From Azolla caroliniana (lineage: Eukaryota; Polypodiophyta), in contig JBHGNT010000006.1 of NCBI GenBank assembly GCA_043228905.1, positions 682,001 to 746,000 of the forward strand: 64,000 nucleotides of DNA. The letters are read 5' to 3'. Position numbers and translations under genes: made by a program. Below, piece by piece: positions 45,001-56,350 of the stretch. The notes under the pieces were generated by a model, which was not told the origin of the DNA, ran no database searches, and saw nothing but the letters and a program-made list of their open reading frames with translations. Every line of letters begins with the position of its first letter. Position 1 is the stretch's first letter.

Positions 45001-45556
45001 TGTTGAGAGACAAGCTCAACATGGGCCAAATCGGTTGAAGAAGCTGAGAACCAAGGGCTAAGAGCCGGGAGCCGAATCGAACTTTTTCGATTCGGGTGAG
45101 CCGAGTCGGAAGGATTCCGAAAGGCTGTTGAGGGTCTATATTCCTATTATAGTAAATAGGAATATTGTAGGTAGAATGAAGCTCATTTATGAGCATTCAA
45201 GTACTTATGGTACTTGTGTCAGCCCACTCGTCAAGGGCTTGTATAAAAAGTGCTCACTGAGCACAATGTATGTACAGAATGTTCATTATTCGTAATAGAA
45301 GTTGTTCATTATTCGTAATAGAAGTTGTTCATTATTTGTAATAGAAGTTGTTCATTATTCGTAATAGAAGTTGTTCATTATTCGTAATAGAAGTTGTTCA
45401 TTATTCGTAATAGAAGTTGTTCATTATTCGTAATAGAAGTTGTTGTCTACTGTCTCTCTCTCTCTCTCTCTCTCACCATTCTCTGTGTATACCTAACTGT
45501 CAAGTTTTCGAAACCGAATGTGTACTCGGTGTCTATTACACATGTATTCTTTTGCA
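45001..45556 (+). repeat. 3' LTR of copia element 3
   Basis: 556 bp, TGTTGAG to TTTTGCA. It is longer than the 5' LTR mainly because a 23-bp unit starting GTTCATTATTCGTAATAG is present seven times in tandem (45281-45441), at regular 23-bp steps, against once in the 5' LTR. A CT run follows (about 45450-45474). Confidence 0.9.
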
Positions 45557-45561
45557 AAAAA

Positions 45562-46610
45562 TCATGCAACTCATTGCCAAGGATTATGTGCAAATATGTG
45601 GCATACACTACGATGAGACCTTTGCTGTAATGACATTAATGGCAAATGTGTTGACTGTATTAGCGGTCACCGCAATGTAGGGGTGGCACATTTGTCAAAT
45701 AGATGTGAAGAATATCTTCCTTTAAGAAGAGTTTGAGGAAGAGGCTTACATGCAATTGCCACTTGGATTTAAGACAAAATGTCACCCATACACAATATAT
45801 CAACTCAATGAGCCATTATATTGCATTTGGTGGCTACCAAGGGCATGTCACCCGAAGATCACAAAATACTTACATAGCATACACTTTCTCATTTCCATGT
45901 AAGGTGAATCCAATACATGTGAGGCAAGTCTCATGGTAGCATGTTCATCTTCATGTTTGTTGACAAACAAATAACTAGACTCAGAGAAGTACTCTTAGTC
46001 ACCATCAAGAATATGAAATCTCTATTAGCCACCAAGTTTAAAGTGAAGGATATGGATGAGCTTCACTAGTTTCTTAGCATCGAGATCATCTACACATATT
46101 CCAGTCTTGCTTTCCCAACACTACTAAATCTTGAATTTCTTGTTTGAATTCAATATGAAGGATTGCAAGTTGATCACAACGGTTACCTCTCTCAACCACA
46201 TTTAAGATGCAAGCCATCTCCAACTTTTTTCATGACAATTCAACAACCTATTTGCTTAACAATAGCTTAGCCTACCCTAATTAGCTACAATATCAACCTT
46301 CTTCTCTAGGTCATGCAAGAGAGAAGCATTTGGATTGTGCGAAGTATGTGACGTTGGCCATGATATATTCTAAGAATCAGGGAATTTCAGTCTAAGTCAA
46401 TGGCTACACAAAAGTCGCATAAGATAGTAGTTCAATGAATCAATTATCAATGTCAGGATTTCTCTTCTCATTGGGAGGCAACATGTGTCTCCTAATGCAA
46501 CAAAAAGCAATTGATTATTGCTCTACCGAGCACAAATCCAAAGTATAGGGGCATAATGGTTGTCGCTAATGATGTCTTGTGGCTCAAGTGAACCTTTAAA
46601 GATTGCAACA
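45562..46610 (+). pseudogene. Copia element 4 reverse transcriptase and RNase H remnants
   Basis: Reads LIAKDYVQICGIHYDETFAV, WHICQIDVKNIFL (first catalytic Asp) and EEEAYMQLPLGFK, then MFIFMFVDKQIT near 45939 where active elements have LLYVDDLII, KSLLATKFKVKDMDELH near 46017, and finally KQLIIAL and VVANDVLWLK near 46505-46580 from RNase H. The YVDD site is altered to FVDK, and many stops occur, so this is an old copy. Confidence 0.75.
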
Positions 46611-46699
46611 CCAATGAGTACAACTCTATTGCAATAACCCTAGCACCATACAATTTGAGACATGAAACTTGGTGTTTCATGTTTCCACAAAACATTGAT

Positions 46700-47344
46700 A
46701 TGGCTGATCCGGTTTGTAGATTGAGACAAGGATGTTCGTGTATTTAGAAAATTGCTTGAAGTACAAGAACTTGATAAATTGTTTTGATGGTGCTCAACCC
46801 ATGTTTGTTTGATGCATTGACGTAGAGGAGGTGTGGAAAAGTGAACAAGGCAATCCACATTCATCATAGCGAACCTTGAAGAGGATAAGTTGTGATAATG
46901 AGGTCAACCACTTAAAATTTGTGTGGTGAGGCACGCATGTACATTAAAAAGACCACTTCCCTTAGCCCTAGTCAGTGAATGTGTGTAAGTAGCTATCCTT
47001 GTCATACTTTTGTCATAAGCGTATTATAAGTGTCCTTGTCCTCATATATGCAAGAGAATAAGAGTGGTACGAAATGTGAAGAATGAATTGAATGATTGGC
47101 ACATATCCCACACACTCTGCAAGCTCGACGAATATAAAGACAATCTAGTGAGCGTGACGTAACGGGTATAGCTTGATACGGGAGTAGTCTAGGCGTATGT
47201 ATGTCTCGTCCCCGTATTCTTGTCTTGTCTTGTGTTTGCTTTGCTACACGGGGGTGCTCTTTTCCGCATCATACACATACATCCATGGGGTATGTGTGTG
47301 TGTGTGTGTGTGTCTATTTTTGCTGCTACGTCACGAGTCACGAC

Positions 47345-47381
<37 letters not shown>

Positions 47382-47648
47382 CACACACATTATTATTATG
47401 TTTCATACAGACTGGAGTCTGGACTTCCTCTTCCGAATCTTTCCTATTTCCTGTTGGAGAGGAGGGAGATAGACGGACAGTGCAGGCACGACACACATAC
47501 CATATACATACATACATATAACCAACAACATTTAACAACAGAGACAGAGACAGAGACAGAGACAGAGACAGAGCCACCAGAGAGACAGAAGGAGAGACAG
47601 AGAAACAGAGAGAGAGAGAAGGAGAGAGAGAGAGAGAGAGAAACAGAG
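46700..47648 (+). promoter_or_regulatory. Upstream region and 5' leader of SMO
   Basis: No gene recognised. Close to the SMO start are simple repeats: GT (47290-47312), GGTATG (47346-47380), CATA (47503-47518), GACAGA (47540-47570) and GA (47605-47641). The GA/GACAGA-rich stretch directly before the ATG looks like a 5' untranslated leader. No TATA box can be chosen with confidence. Confidence 0.4.
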
Positions 47649-50600
47649 ATGGTGGTGGGTGTGGGCAGCGTGGCGGAGGCGGAGTCGTGGATGGGGCGTC
47701 CCTTGACGGCAGCGGAATTGACGTGGTTCCGCCTTACGGCGAGCGTCTCCGACGCCCACCTCTACTACCTCAACATCGTCTTCCTCTTCCTCATCTTCAA
47801 CTTGGCCCCCCTCCCTACCCTCCTCCTCGATCTCTTCTTCCACTCCCACTCCCACTCCCATTCTCTCACCCCTACCAAATCTCATGCTCCTCTTCTTGAT
47901 CTTGATCACGATCATGATCATGCTCCTGATGATCCTCATGATCATGTTTCCATGGTCATAGCTTATTTTCGCCGATTCAAGATCCAGCCCTCTGTCCGTG
48001 TCCCTCCTTCCTCTATCTTTAACTGCTACAAAACAGTCATGCTCACCTTCTTCTGTGTTGTCCTCCCTCTGCAGATCTTCTCCTACCCTCTCGTCAAGGT
48101 AAGAAGAAGAATTCACCGAATTCCTAAGTATCCCCCCCCCCACCCTTTGCTCGTGTGTCTCTCGGTGGTTTCTCTCTGTTAGCTCCTTGGCAAGAAATAA
48201 TACACAAAGAGTTTCTCACTATTCCACCCTTTCTTTCTCTTTGAATTCATTGGCCTATTTCTACTGTTTGGCGTGTTTGTTGTCTCTGCCGAGTGAACCA
48301 ATATCACCCGTTCATCAGTTTGTGCGGCGTGTGTCTATGAATTTCTTCTTGCTCAATATTTCTTTGTATTACTCTGCTATGAAGGTAAGGACATTTCTCA
48401 AGCCTACCATCTGTCTATGTGCTTGTTATCTTTCTGTTGGGGGTTTCAGGATGAGTCCATGGCAATCTCAATACTCTACTTTGTGTTGCAAATCTTTTAT
48501 CAGGGCCTGTTAACAATCTGCAGTCACCTCAATTGTTTGATCTTCTTATTTGTTTTAAAAATGTTCCTTGTATTTGCAATATTTGCATTTGAGCAATTTG
48601 CCAAATTCTGCTAGATTTTGATCAATTGCATTTTAGACACTCTCTAATCTACGTGATTATGGGTTTTGCTAAATGTCATGTGATAAATCCTTTGATTCGT
48701 GTGCCATGTTCCATTTGCATGTGAGAGATCCTCCCATTGATGTTGTTCTCTTGTTAGGTTATGCATCATTATTGATGTTAGGATTCTGTTGTTATGTTTG
48801 CCCCCAATAAATTTAATACATTCCATGTAAAACATCCATTTTCCTACATTCCATGTGAAAAATCCTTTCTTTCTGTTTGGATTTTTCTACGTTGCTTGGG
48901 AGGAATCCATTCTTCTCGTTAGGTTTTGCATCTGATGAGACATTCATTTGTTTGTCAGTTTGATGCAGTTGTATATGAATCTTGGTTTTTTTTCTACATT
49001 GCATCTCAGACTGGTGGAAAATCCATTCTTTCTATTTGTTTATTTCCTATATTGCCCTGGTGAGGAATCCTTTTTTTCCATTTATTGTTTTCCTACATTG
49101 CACCTGATGAGAAATCCATTCTTTCTATTCATTGTTTTCCTACATTGCACCTAGTGAGGACTACGGTCTTTCTATTAGTTGTCTGCCACATTGCCTCTGT
49201 TAAATAATCCAATATTTATATGCTAGATTTTTGCTACTTCAGGTTTGTGAGAAATAGCATTCTGATCAGAAATATTGACCATGGTCTTTTTCCAGCTCAT
49301 TGGCATCCGGACTAGCCTTCCGCTTCCCTCGTTATGGGAGATAGTTGCTCAGATTACAGTCTACTTTCTGTTGGAGGATTATGGTAACTATTGGATTCAT
49401 AGATGGCTTCATTCCGAATGGGGATACAATAACATCCACTACATGCATCATGAGTATACTGCACCCATCAGCCTTGCTGCTCCTTACGCACATTGGGCGG
49501 AGATTTTGCTGTTAGGGTTGCCTTCCTTTGTTGGCCCTGCTTTGGTTCCTGGTCACATGGTCACTCTGTGGTTATGGATCTCCCTTCGGCAGCTTGAAGC
49601 CATTGATACACACAGTGGGTAAGTTTGTTGCTTATTGTATCTTTTTTATGAGTTCCTTAGAGAGAGAGACCACAATCAAAGCAATGTTTGTGATGTTTGA
49701 AAGTGATCCTTGTCAATTTGAATCTTAGATTCAATAATGCAATACTGTTTAAGGAAAAACAAAGAGAAGCAGGTAGGCAGATAGATATATTTAATTTCAT
49801 CATCAGGGGTCAAATATGTCGTGAGTGACCAAAGTAAGGCAATTTCTCGTAGTTCAATGTTCAAGATTTTTTACTAATGAACGTTGCAGTTGAGAGTCCA
49901 CATTGTGATTGAGAAAGAAATGTTTTTAGGGATGGGGTTGAACATGTGACAAAAGGAAACTCAATTTGTTATCAAGGTGGAGCTCAGACTTGTGAATATG
50001 CTCGGGGAAAATATGCATAGTCAACAAGTCTCCTTGCCTCTGGCCCAATGCCCTGCCTCACATCGAAGAAAATGTGAGCAATGGTGGACAAGGTGATGGG
50101 CTCTAGCATGTATGGTGAGTGCAGTTCGCCAATTGGGAGAGGATGTTTTCTAGTTAGGTGCAACACGTGTGATAGTGTTTGTGCTTTCTTTGAGATTAAT
50201 AATAAGTTCATCTAACAGATTTAGGGATTTGAATCTTTGCAAAAATAGAGATTTTGGTTATTATTGATTTTTTAGGGTTTTGAAGCATAGTTTTTTGAGA
50301 GACAGGCTAAGAATATTTGTATTTCCTAGGGGTTTGCATGCATCAAATCCAGGTTGTGTATGTTGAGGAGCTTATCAAATTTGTTATAATTGTAAATTTT
50401 AGTTTATCAAATAAGAAATGTCTATGGGAACACCACGCTTTGGAGCCAAAGAAGTTTGCTTGTTGATCTTTTGTTATTTTTAAGGACGAAAGCTACATTT
50501 GAGAACTGCTGTTTAGTTGTTTTGACAACCAATTTCACGAGACATATGATATGGTATACTCCATTGTTACACAACTTCAATGCTCCGAGATTAGGTATGA

Positions 50601-53416
50601 ATTTTCATGAAGTCATATCATGTACCCAAGCTCACATAATAGGTAGTGTCCAGACTCTTATATGTTCAGATAAAAGCTTTCCAAAATATGTTGATTTGCT
50701 GTAGTATTGCTGCTGCATTTGAATTTTATATTCTCGGAGACGTTGCACTTACATTGTCCATAAGCTGTTCCTGTATATGACTACACTTCGTCTTCCAGAC
50801 TCTGTTTCCAGATTTCATACTAAACTCTGCTCAGTTTTTGCAACATACTATATTTCATCTATTTGGCATGAAATAAAGATGTTATCATGGGAGCTCTGGA
50901 TGTCACACTAAATTAGGTATTTTATGTTGACAATTATTCATGATTCTTGTGCATATATACATTGGGAGTGGCCCACTCCCCTAAACACCATGTTAATGAA
51001 AGTTGGGTATACCCTTTCATGATGCTGTAGAACAAAGTAGATATAACACATCTGTACCACTCTTACCAAAGTCACATTTATAGCATAAACTCCTATCCTT
51101 TTTATGTGCAGAACTTAGAATAGTCATATTATATACATAAACTCCTCTTCATCATCATGTACTTCAATCTATAGTCCATATAGAATTCTAGCAGACCGGC
51201 AGTGAACAATTGTCTACCCACAGATATATTTTACCGTCCTTGTTAACAAGGTTGCTCCGAAGTTTATTTATGCATTTGGGAAGGTCTTTAATGGGCTGGA
51301 TCAGAGGGACCACATCTTTTTCTGTGTTTGGATCACGCTTCTTTTCTCTTTCCTATTTTTGGGAGCTTTTATGAAATGGTACTGTACATCTTCTTCAATG
51401 GATATAGGCTCTATTCTTTTATCCCTGAAGAGATCTTAGATGGATTTTTCTTCATTTCATATAAATCCAGCCATACACACTTTTTATGACATGGATTTCT
51501 AATGTCTTTTAAAAGGCTATGGCCTATGAAACAAAGCAGATGCACAGAGGCTTGTGGCTCTCTTCTATAAGAAACATGAATGATGACAATATATATATAT
51601 ATATAGGAGGCCAATTTTGTGTGTGTAGATTAGAATAGAAAAGAATATATTTTTATTGTTCACTAGGAGGCCAATTTTGACCTGTTACCCAAATCAGCAA
51701 ATCATCTTGTATATGATTCCTTCCTGAGAGGTTGTAGAAAACTCTTTGTAAAAGCTCTATGTGAAAATAATGCACACAAATATGTGCTCACCCTTCTTGG
51801 TAGAGATTTGGGTATGACACTCACATTATCATGTCTGTGTAACAAGTTATCATATATGCTGAGCATGCAAGAAGTGATATTTATCCTCCATTCATTGCAT
51901 GCCATGCATATCTTCCTACTTAGCTGAGTGAGCTCAAAGAAATGTTGTTAAGATGTATTTGGATGCGTTCTGGCATTTTTACCATGTATTGGTCCCAACA
52001 TTGAGGTTGCAATGTAATATTCCAATTTTGAGATTTTAGCATCTTGGCACTTCATCCTTAGTGCATCTAGTAATCCATTCTCAATGATCACATCTTCATA
52101 ACACCACCTGATAGCTCCAATAGTTGTTTCACTTCCCCTCTTTTAAACGGTTTTACTTCCCCACTTTTAAACCATTTCATAATGTGAAGCATCCCCCACT
52201 GAGATACAAGGATTTCACGCTTATTAATTTTTATATTTTTGTACCTTGCATCTTATGTTCCAAGAACATTTTAGCAATCTGTGATCAGTCATATCTTGAC
52301 TTTTGTACACTTTCATACTCTTTGCATTGCTATCACGTCTCTCAATTGTCTACATAAGAACTTCCTAATAGAGACAGAGAGAGACAGAGAGAGAGAGTAA
52401 GATTGTGTTTCCTATTTTATTGATGACGATTTATTAGTTTAGAGAATGAGAGTAAATGTTGTGGTTCCTTTTTAGCTATGAATTTCCGTGGTCACCAACA
52501 AAGTTTATTCCATTTTATGGAGGATCTGAATACCATGACTACCATCATTTTGTGGGTGGAAAGAGCCAAAACAACTTTGCATCCGTATTTACTTACTGTG
52601 ACTACATTTATGGAACAAACAAGGTCTGTTTTCTTATCTTCTTTCTTTATTCTGTATAGAGAATAATTAGTTATTCATGAAAATAGCAATAGGATAGTTA
52701 TCTGTGCCATAATCATTTGAGATTTTGTTTACGTCTAGAATTCCTGTGGGTTGCTATTTGTAAATGACTGGAAATTTCATGAATGAGACCTATCTTCTGA
52801 ATAATATTTGCTCGTATATATGAAGATTATTGCATTTGTTTATAGTTTGAGTTTTCCTTGGCCAGAATTTGATCTTGAAATTATTCTCAAGTTTGAGATC
52901 GTTTCAATTCCATTTTATCTCTTCTTATTTGTTGGTGTGCAGAAAATGCCTTTGATCGTTGGTTCCAGTATATGAACACATTCTTTACTAGTAACCTTGC
53001 TCTATTTGGTGATTCTTTAGTTCATCACTTTCTGTTGCTAGTGTTTAGGGTTCAGAAGTCATTTGTGCTGTATTGGTCCCATCATATATATCTCCTAAAT
53101 AGGATCTGTGGCATTGTTTTAGATCATCCAATTTCTTGCTATGTTCTTTTTCTCCTTGCAAGTACTACTCTCTAGCTTCAAATGTCTTATGTATTATATA
53201 TGTCATTTGTCTTTATAATAATAGAGAGTTTATGCTTTAGAGAGAGATCAAGAGACTGACACACTTTTAACCATATTGCAGGGGTATCGTTACAAAAAGA
53301 AGTGCAGCACAATAGGTAAGAAACTAAGATAAACTTGAGATGTAATTTGAGGAAAGTCTGTTCTGCTCAGTCAGGTTGATACTCTCTCTTTTACAGGTGT
53401 TAATAAAGATGATTAG
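47649..53416 (+). CDS. SMO1: Sterol 4-alpha-methyl oxidase, SMO1-like
   Basis: Removes the C4 methyl group of plant sterol precursors as part of the ER C4-demethylation complex; SMO1 types act on 4,4-dimethylsterols such as 24-methylenecycloartanol. Exons: 47649-48098, 49296-49618, 52476-52623, and 53282 onward; all introns are GT-AG and the frame is continuous. The last exon either ends at TAA 53330-53332 or is spliced (53315 to 53397) to end at TAG 53414-53416; both give about 323 residues. The three iron-binding His boxes are HRWLH (185-189), HYMHH (198-202) and HDYHH (278-282). Hydrophobic segments lie at about 39-62 and 126-147. WSPTKFIPFYGG and NFASVFTYCDYIYGT match SMO1 rather than SMO2. 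Odd: a His/Asp-rich insertion at residues 65-99. The symbol is by family resemblance. Confidence 0.9.
48830..49210 (+). repeat. Degenerate minisatellite in SMO intron 1
   Basis: About eight diverged copies, period near 46 bp, of a unit like TTTTCCTACATTGCACCTG followed by an AATCCATTCTTTCTATT block. The clearest copies start near 49090 and 49136; others are near 48837, 48883, 48988 and 49045. The pyrimidine-rich units run almost to the 3' splice site at 49295. Confidence 0.75.
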
Positions 53417-54504
53417 ATTTGCAAAATGGATTTCCAAGTTTATATTTCATTTGGCTATATACATGCTGATAAGTAAATCTTATTGCATGGCCTGGTCTGG
53501 TACATCTGTCACAAGATTGCTCGTCCACCCTGAATAGGAAGTTTGTGATTCTTTCAAATATGTAGACGAATTTCAAAAGCTGACACGAATTTTATTCTTA
53601 TTACAACAATATAATACCGATTATTAGAAAGCTAAAATATGGGTTTTATTCCAAATTTAATGGTGTGTTGGGTTACATGCAGTCTTGAAGCTTCTTCTTT
53701 TTTTTTGTTTGCTCAGTGTTCTTAGAAATTTAGTTTTGTGACACTATGGGAGAGAAGAGTATGACTTATAAAGATTAAGAAGATTAAGATTTCGTATAGA
53801 AGAATAGATCATACTGAGATCTTGCACACAGTACAACCTCATTCATAGACTAAAATTCTTGACACATTAACAAACCATTTAAATATTCCATATCCATCCA
53901 AAATTCTATTATGTTACAGAAACTTGGTGAGGATGCTGGATAAAAACATTTAAGGTAAAACAAAGTATTTCACGATGCTGCTTACATCTGGTTCTTAGCT
54001 CCATGATACACATTAGTCTTTGATTGTTTAGAAGCCTCTAGTAGATAGTAAGATGGAAGGTAATAATCACATTCAATAATTGGTACTTTGTGAATGTGGC
54101 TTCAATATAAGACTGCATTCCATTCAACAACAATAGTTTTCAAAATATCTGCTTAGCACATGCCAGAACTAAGAGTTGATCTTCATTGAGACAGTTGCCT
54201 TATTCAACTTAAATAAATACTTCTTTCATTGGCACTATTGGAGTGTCTGGCATCCATACATTGGACATTCAAATTTGATGAAGTAATCAATTGCATTGTA
54301 GAACAGCCCATTACAAGTTTGTCATTCATGGGAGACAAAATTAACAAGAAAGTTTTTCAACTTCAAGATTTCTCTTTTAAGACTCATCATCGAGAATAAA
54401 CAAATTATAATGTACCAACTGATATTGATACAGTTCAATAAATGAATGATGTGGGTTTTGTACGGTATGCAACATCTCTGTTTGAAGAGCATTTTCAAAT
54501 ATCT
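53417..54504. other. Region between the convergent SMO and PUT 3' ends
   Basis: About 1.1 kb shared by the 3' flanks of the two genes. It is AT-rich and contains no other gene. Polyadenylation sites cannot be placed with confidence. Confidence 0.5.
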
Positions 54505-55986
54505 TCAAGCCCGAAATAATAATGCATCCTCTTCTTTTGATCCATCATTCGTTTGAATTTCAGAATGGGGTGTGGTATGTGTCTCTGTCAAAATTACAAA
54601 CTTCATCCAACTCCTCTTGTTGGTATAATGAAGACAGATATACAAGAGAATACCCATGATTGTCACCAAGCCTGCAATCATAGCCACTTTAAGAGAGGAC
54701 AAGAGCAATACAAATATAAGCAAGGCACAGGGCGGAAAACACATAAGCATACATCCAACTAGACCCATGGGGACTCGAAAAGGGCGATATATGTCAGGTG
54801 CTTTGAATCTTAACCATAGGAAAGCAGCAAATTCCAAGAGCATACCAAAGCTATAGAGAGCATTGGCAGACTGAATTATATCAGTGAACGACATGAAGGA
54901 AAGCAGCAATGCTCCGGAAAAGCTGAGCAAGATACCAATAGTCGGGGTTCCATAAGAAGACCTAGTGCTAAGGACAGCTGGTAAAATGCCCATATCAGCC
55001 ATACCAAGCACTTGAAAAGAGCTACTACTCATTTGGGCGGCAAACAAACCAAAACAAGACAGTGTGGCTCCTAACTCCATCCACCATTGAAGCCATTTTC
55101 CACCCAGACGTAGCGCGAGAATGGCGAAGAAGCCATCTTCCCACTCACTTCTTACCACATCGATGGCACCAGTTCCAGCCAAAAGCGGAAGAAGGTAGCA
55201 ACACGCTACCAAAAACCCAGCCATAAGAATAGCACGCGGAAATGTCCGACCAGGATCATCCACTTCACCAGCCAATGTACTCGCATTATCCCAGAAATTG
55301 AGATTCCAGAAGAGGACATTAAGATAGTCTCTCCAGACAACACTCTCACCATTGCCACCGACCCCGAGCCATCGAGAGGGGACCAATCTGGGCAATGACA
55401 ACCCAACCAGGATGAAGAATGGCAGGAGGGAAGCAACCCCAAGCATGACAGCAGACCATCCAACGACCGTCAGACCTCGGTAGTTGAGGTAAGTGAGTGC
55501 AAATGTGAAACCAAAGATGCCAGAAACTCGGCCGACCCCGGCTGCCACACCGGGCACGATTGATTGAAGGTAGTCTAAGCAAAGGATGGGATACGTGGCG
55601 GTGTTGATGACGCCACTAGTCCATTTCCACCATCCTTGCAAGAATCCCCAAAAAGGGCCAAATGCAGAAGATGTCCAGAGGACATATCCACCATTTTCTG
55701 GAAAAGCGGTGGACATTTCTGCAGTGACGAGCGCCTCTGGAACACTCCAGATGAAAGGGAAGAAAATGAAGCCCAAAAGTGCGAGGAGAGGGCCTCCTGC
55801 TTTAACAGACGCTTCAGTGCCGATGGGGCCACCGGAGACCTCATAAAATATAAGGAAGATCAATGGTATGAGGGTGAGCTTTTTAGATCCAGAAGCATGA
55901 TGATCCAACGCCGCTGGGGGGATATCATCTCCTTCTTCTTCTACTACTTGTTCTTCATTGCTGAGGAAGGTCTTTTTCTCTGCCAT
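54505..55986 (-). CDS. PUT: Polyamine uptake transporter (PUT/LAT family)
   Basis: Imports polyamines such as putrescine, spermidine and also paraquat in plants; amino acid-polyamine-organocation (APC) superfamily, membrane-bound. The single exon encodes 493 residues, the usual length, from an ATG in good context (GCCATGGC) to a TAG. After an acidic N-terminus (1-35) come about 12 hydrophobic segments. Family signatures are LIFLIFYEVSGGPIGTEASV (43-62, first helix with the substrate-loop GGP), PEALVTAEMSTAFPENGGYV (83-102), WGFLQGWWKWTSGVINTATY, and near the middle FWNLNFWDNASTLAGEVDDP. No stop or shift is present. The upstream side has TA-rich repeats at about 56150-56170. The paralogue and its target membrane cannot be told from sequence alone. 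Confidence 0.93.
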   Translation of the reverse strand: MAEKKTFLSNEEQVVEEEGDDIPPAALDHHASGSKKLTLIPLIFLIFYEVSGGPIGTEASVKAGGPLLALLGFIFFPFIWSVPEALVTAEMSTAFPENGGYVLWTSSAFGPFWGFLQGWWKWTSGVINTATYPILCLDYLQSIVPGVAAGVGRVSGIFGFTFALTYLNYRGLTVVGWSAVMLGVASLLPFFILVGLSLPRLVPSRWLGVGGNGESVVWRDYLNVLFWNLNFWDNASTLAGEVDDPGRTFPRAILMAGFLVACCYLLPLLAGTGAIDVVRSEWEDGFFAILALRLGGKWLQWWMELGATLSCFGLFAAQMSSSSFQVLGMADMGILPAVLSTRSSYGTPTIGILLSFSGALLLSFMSFTDIIQSANALYSFGMLLEFAAFLWLRFKAPDIYRPFRVPMGLVGCMLMCFPPCALLIFVLLLSSLKVAMIAGLVTIMGILLYICLHYTNKRSWMKFVILTETHTTPHSEIQTNDGSKEEDALLFRA

Positions 55987-56350
55987 GGCTTATGACAGAA
56001 TTAGGGTTTCCATGCGGAGATGCAGCTGTTTCTTTTCATTATGTGCGGTTGGAGGATAAGGTTGACTTCATGGATAGCTCGGATCAGAGAGAAAACTCTT
56101 GTTGTTGAGTAAGTAGGCTGTAAAGGATGGATGGGATGAATATACATACGTATATATATGATATATATATATGTACATAATACAGAGTCAGACAGAAGGA
56201 AAAGAGAGTGTTGGTTGCGTGAGTAGTGAGTTGGGGGGTTCGAACCCACGACCTCATATGAACCCTGCCTTATATTTGTAGTGGTATCGTATTGTATTCA
56301 TATTCTATCCTTTTGTATTTGTATTTGTATTTGTATTCATATCGTATAAA
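55987..56350 (-). promoter_or_regulatory. Upstream region of PUT
   Basis: Should contain the PUT leader and promoter. It has a TA tract (56150-56172) and, on the minus strand near 56230-56262, GTCGTGGGTTCGAACCCCCC, a strong B-box like that of a tRNA T-arm, with no matching A-box; this is probably a SINE fragment. A GTATTT microsatellite lies at 56310-56335. Confidence 0.4.

Larger units (their letters stand above)
42514..45556 (+). mobile_element. Copia element 3: complete ends, internally deleted
   Basis: Both LTRs (42514-42950 and 45001-45556), the primer-binding site (42951-42962), the polypurine tract (GAGGGGGAG at 44992-45000) and a 5-bp duplication AAAAA (42509-42513 and 45557-45561) are present. 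The internal part holds only gag, a trace of protease and gag-pre-integrase; it passes from GKHH-like residues near 44910 straight to the sequence before the polypurine tract. Integrase core, reverse transcriptase and RNase H are absent, so it is a non-autonomous derivative of the copia element 1 family. It lies within the old element 4. Confidence 0.85.
37150..46700 (+). mobile_element. Copia element 4, very old and interrupted
   Basis: A chain of decayed plus-strand copia parts: LTR end and primer-binding site (37374-37385), gag start (about 38186-38300), gag body (40017-40597), gag-pre-integrase (about 40870-40950), integrase tail (about 41292-41330), reverse transcriptase (45562-46080) and RNase H (about 46490-46610). 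They are in the correct order and strand for one element. It is interrupted by copia element 3 (42514-45556) and by the LTR-like block near 42000-42480. More than one old insertion could be involved, since the gag pieces are far apart. Confidence 0.6.

Noticed and set aside
45281-45441. A CRISPR-like array
   Set aside because: The 23-bp units are directly abutting without spacers, and the DNA is a plant nuclear LTR.
47220-47648. An earlier start for SMO in the same frame
   Set aside because: The upstream codons come from GGTATG, GACAGA and GA microsatellites and have no similarity to SMO; the ATG at 47649 gives the family N-terminus.
47532-48143. A 203-codon minus-strand frame over SMO exon 1
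   Set aside because: Shadow of the SMO exon and leader; repetitive Leu/Ser and no motif.
56225-56262. A tRNA gene on the minus strand
   Set aside because: Only the T-arm-like B-box is present; there is no A-box or acceptor stem.
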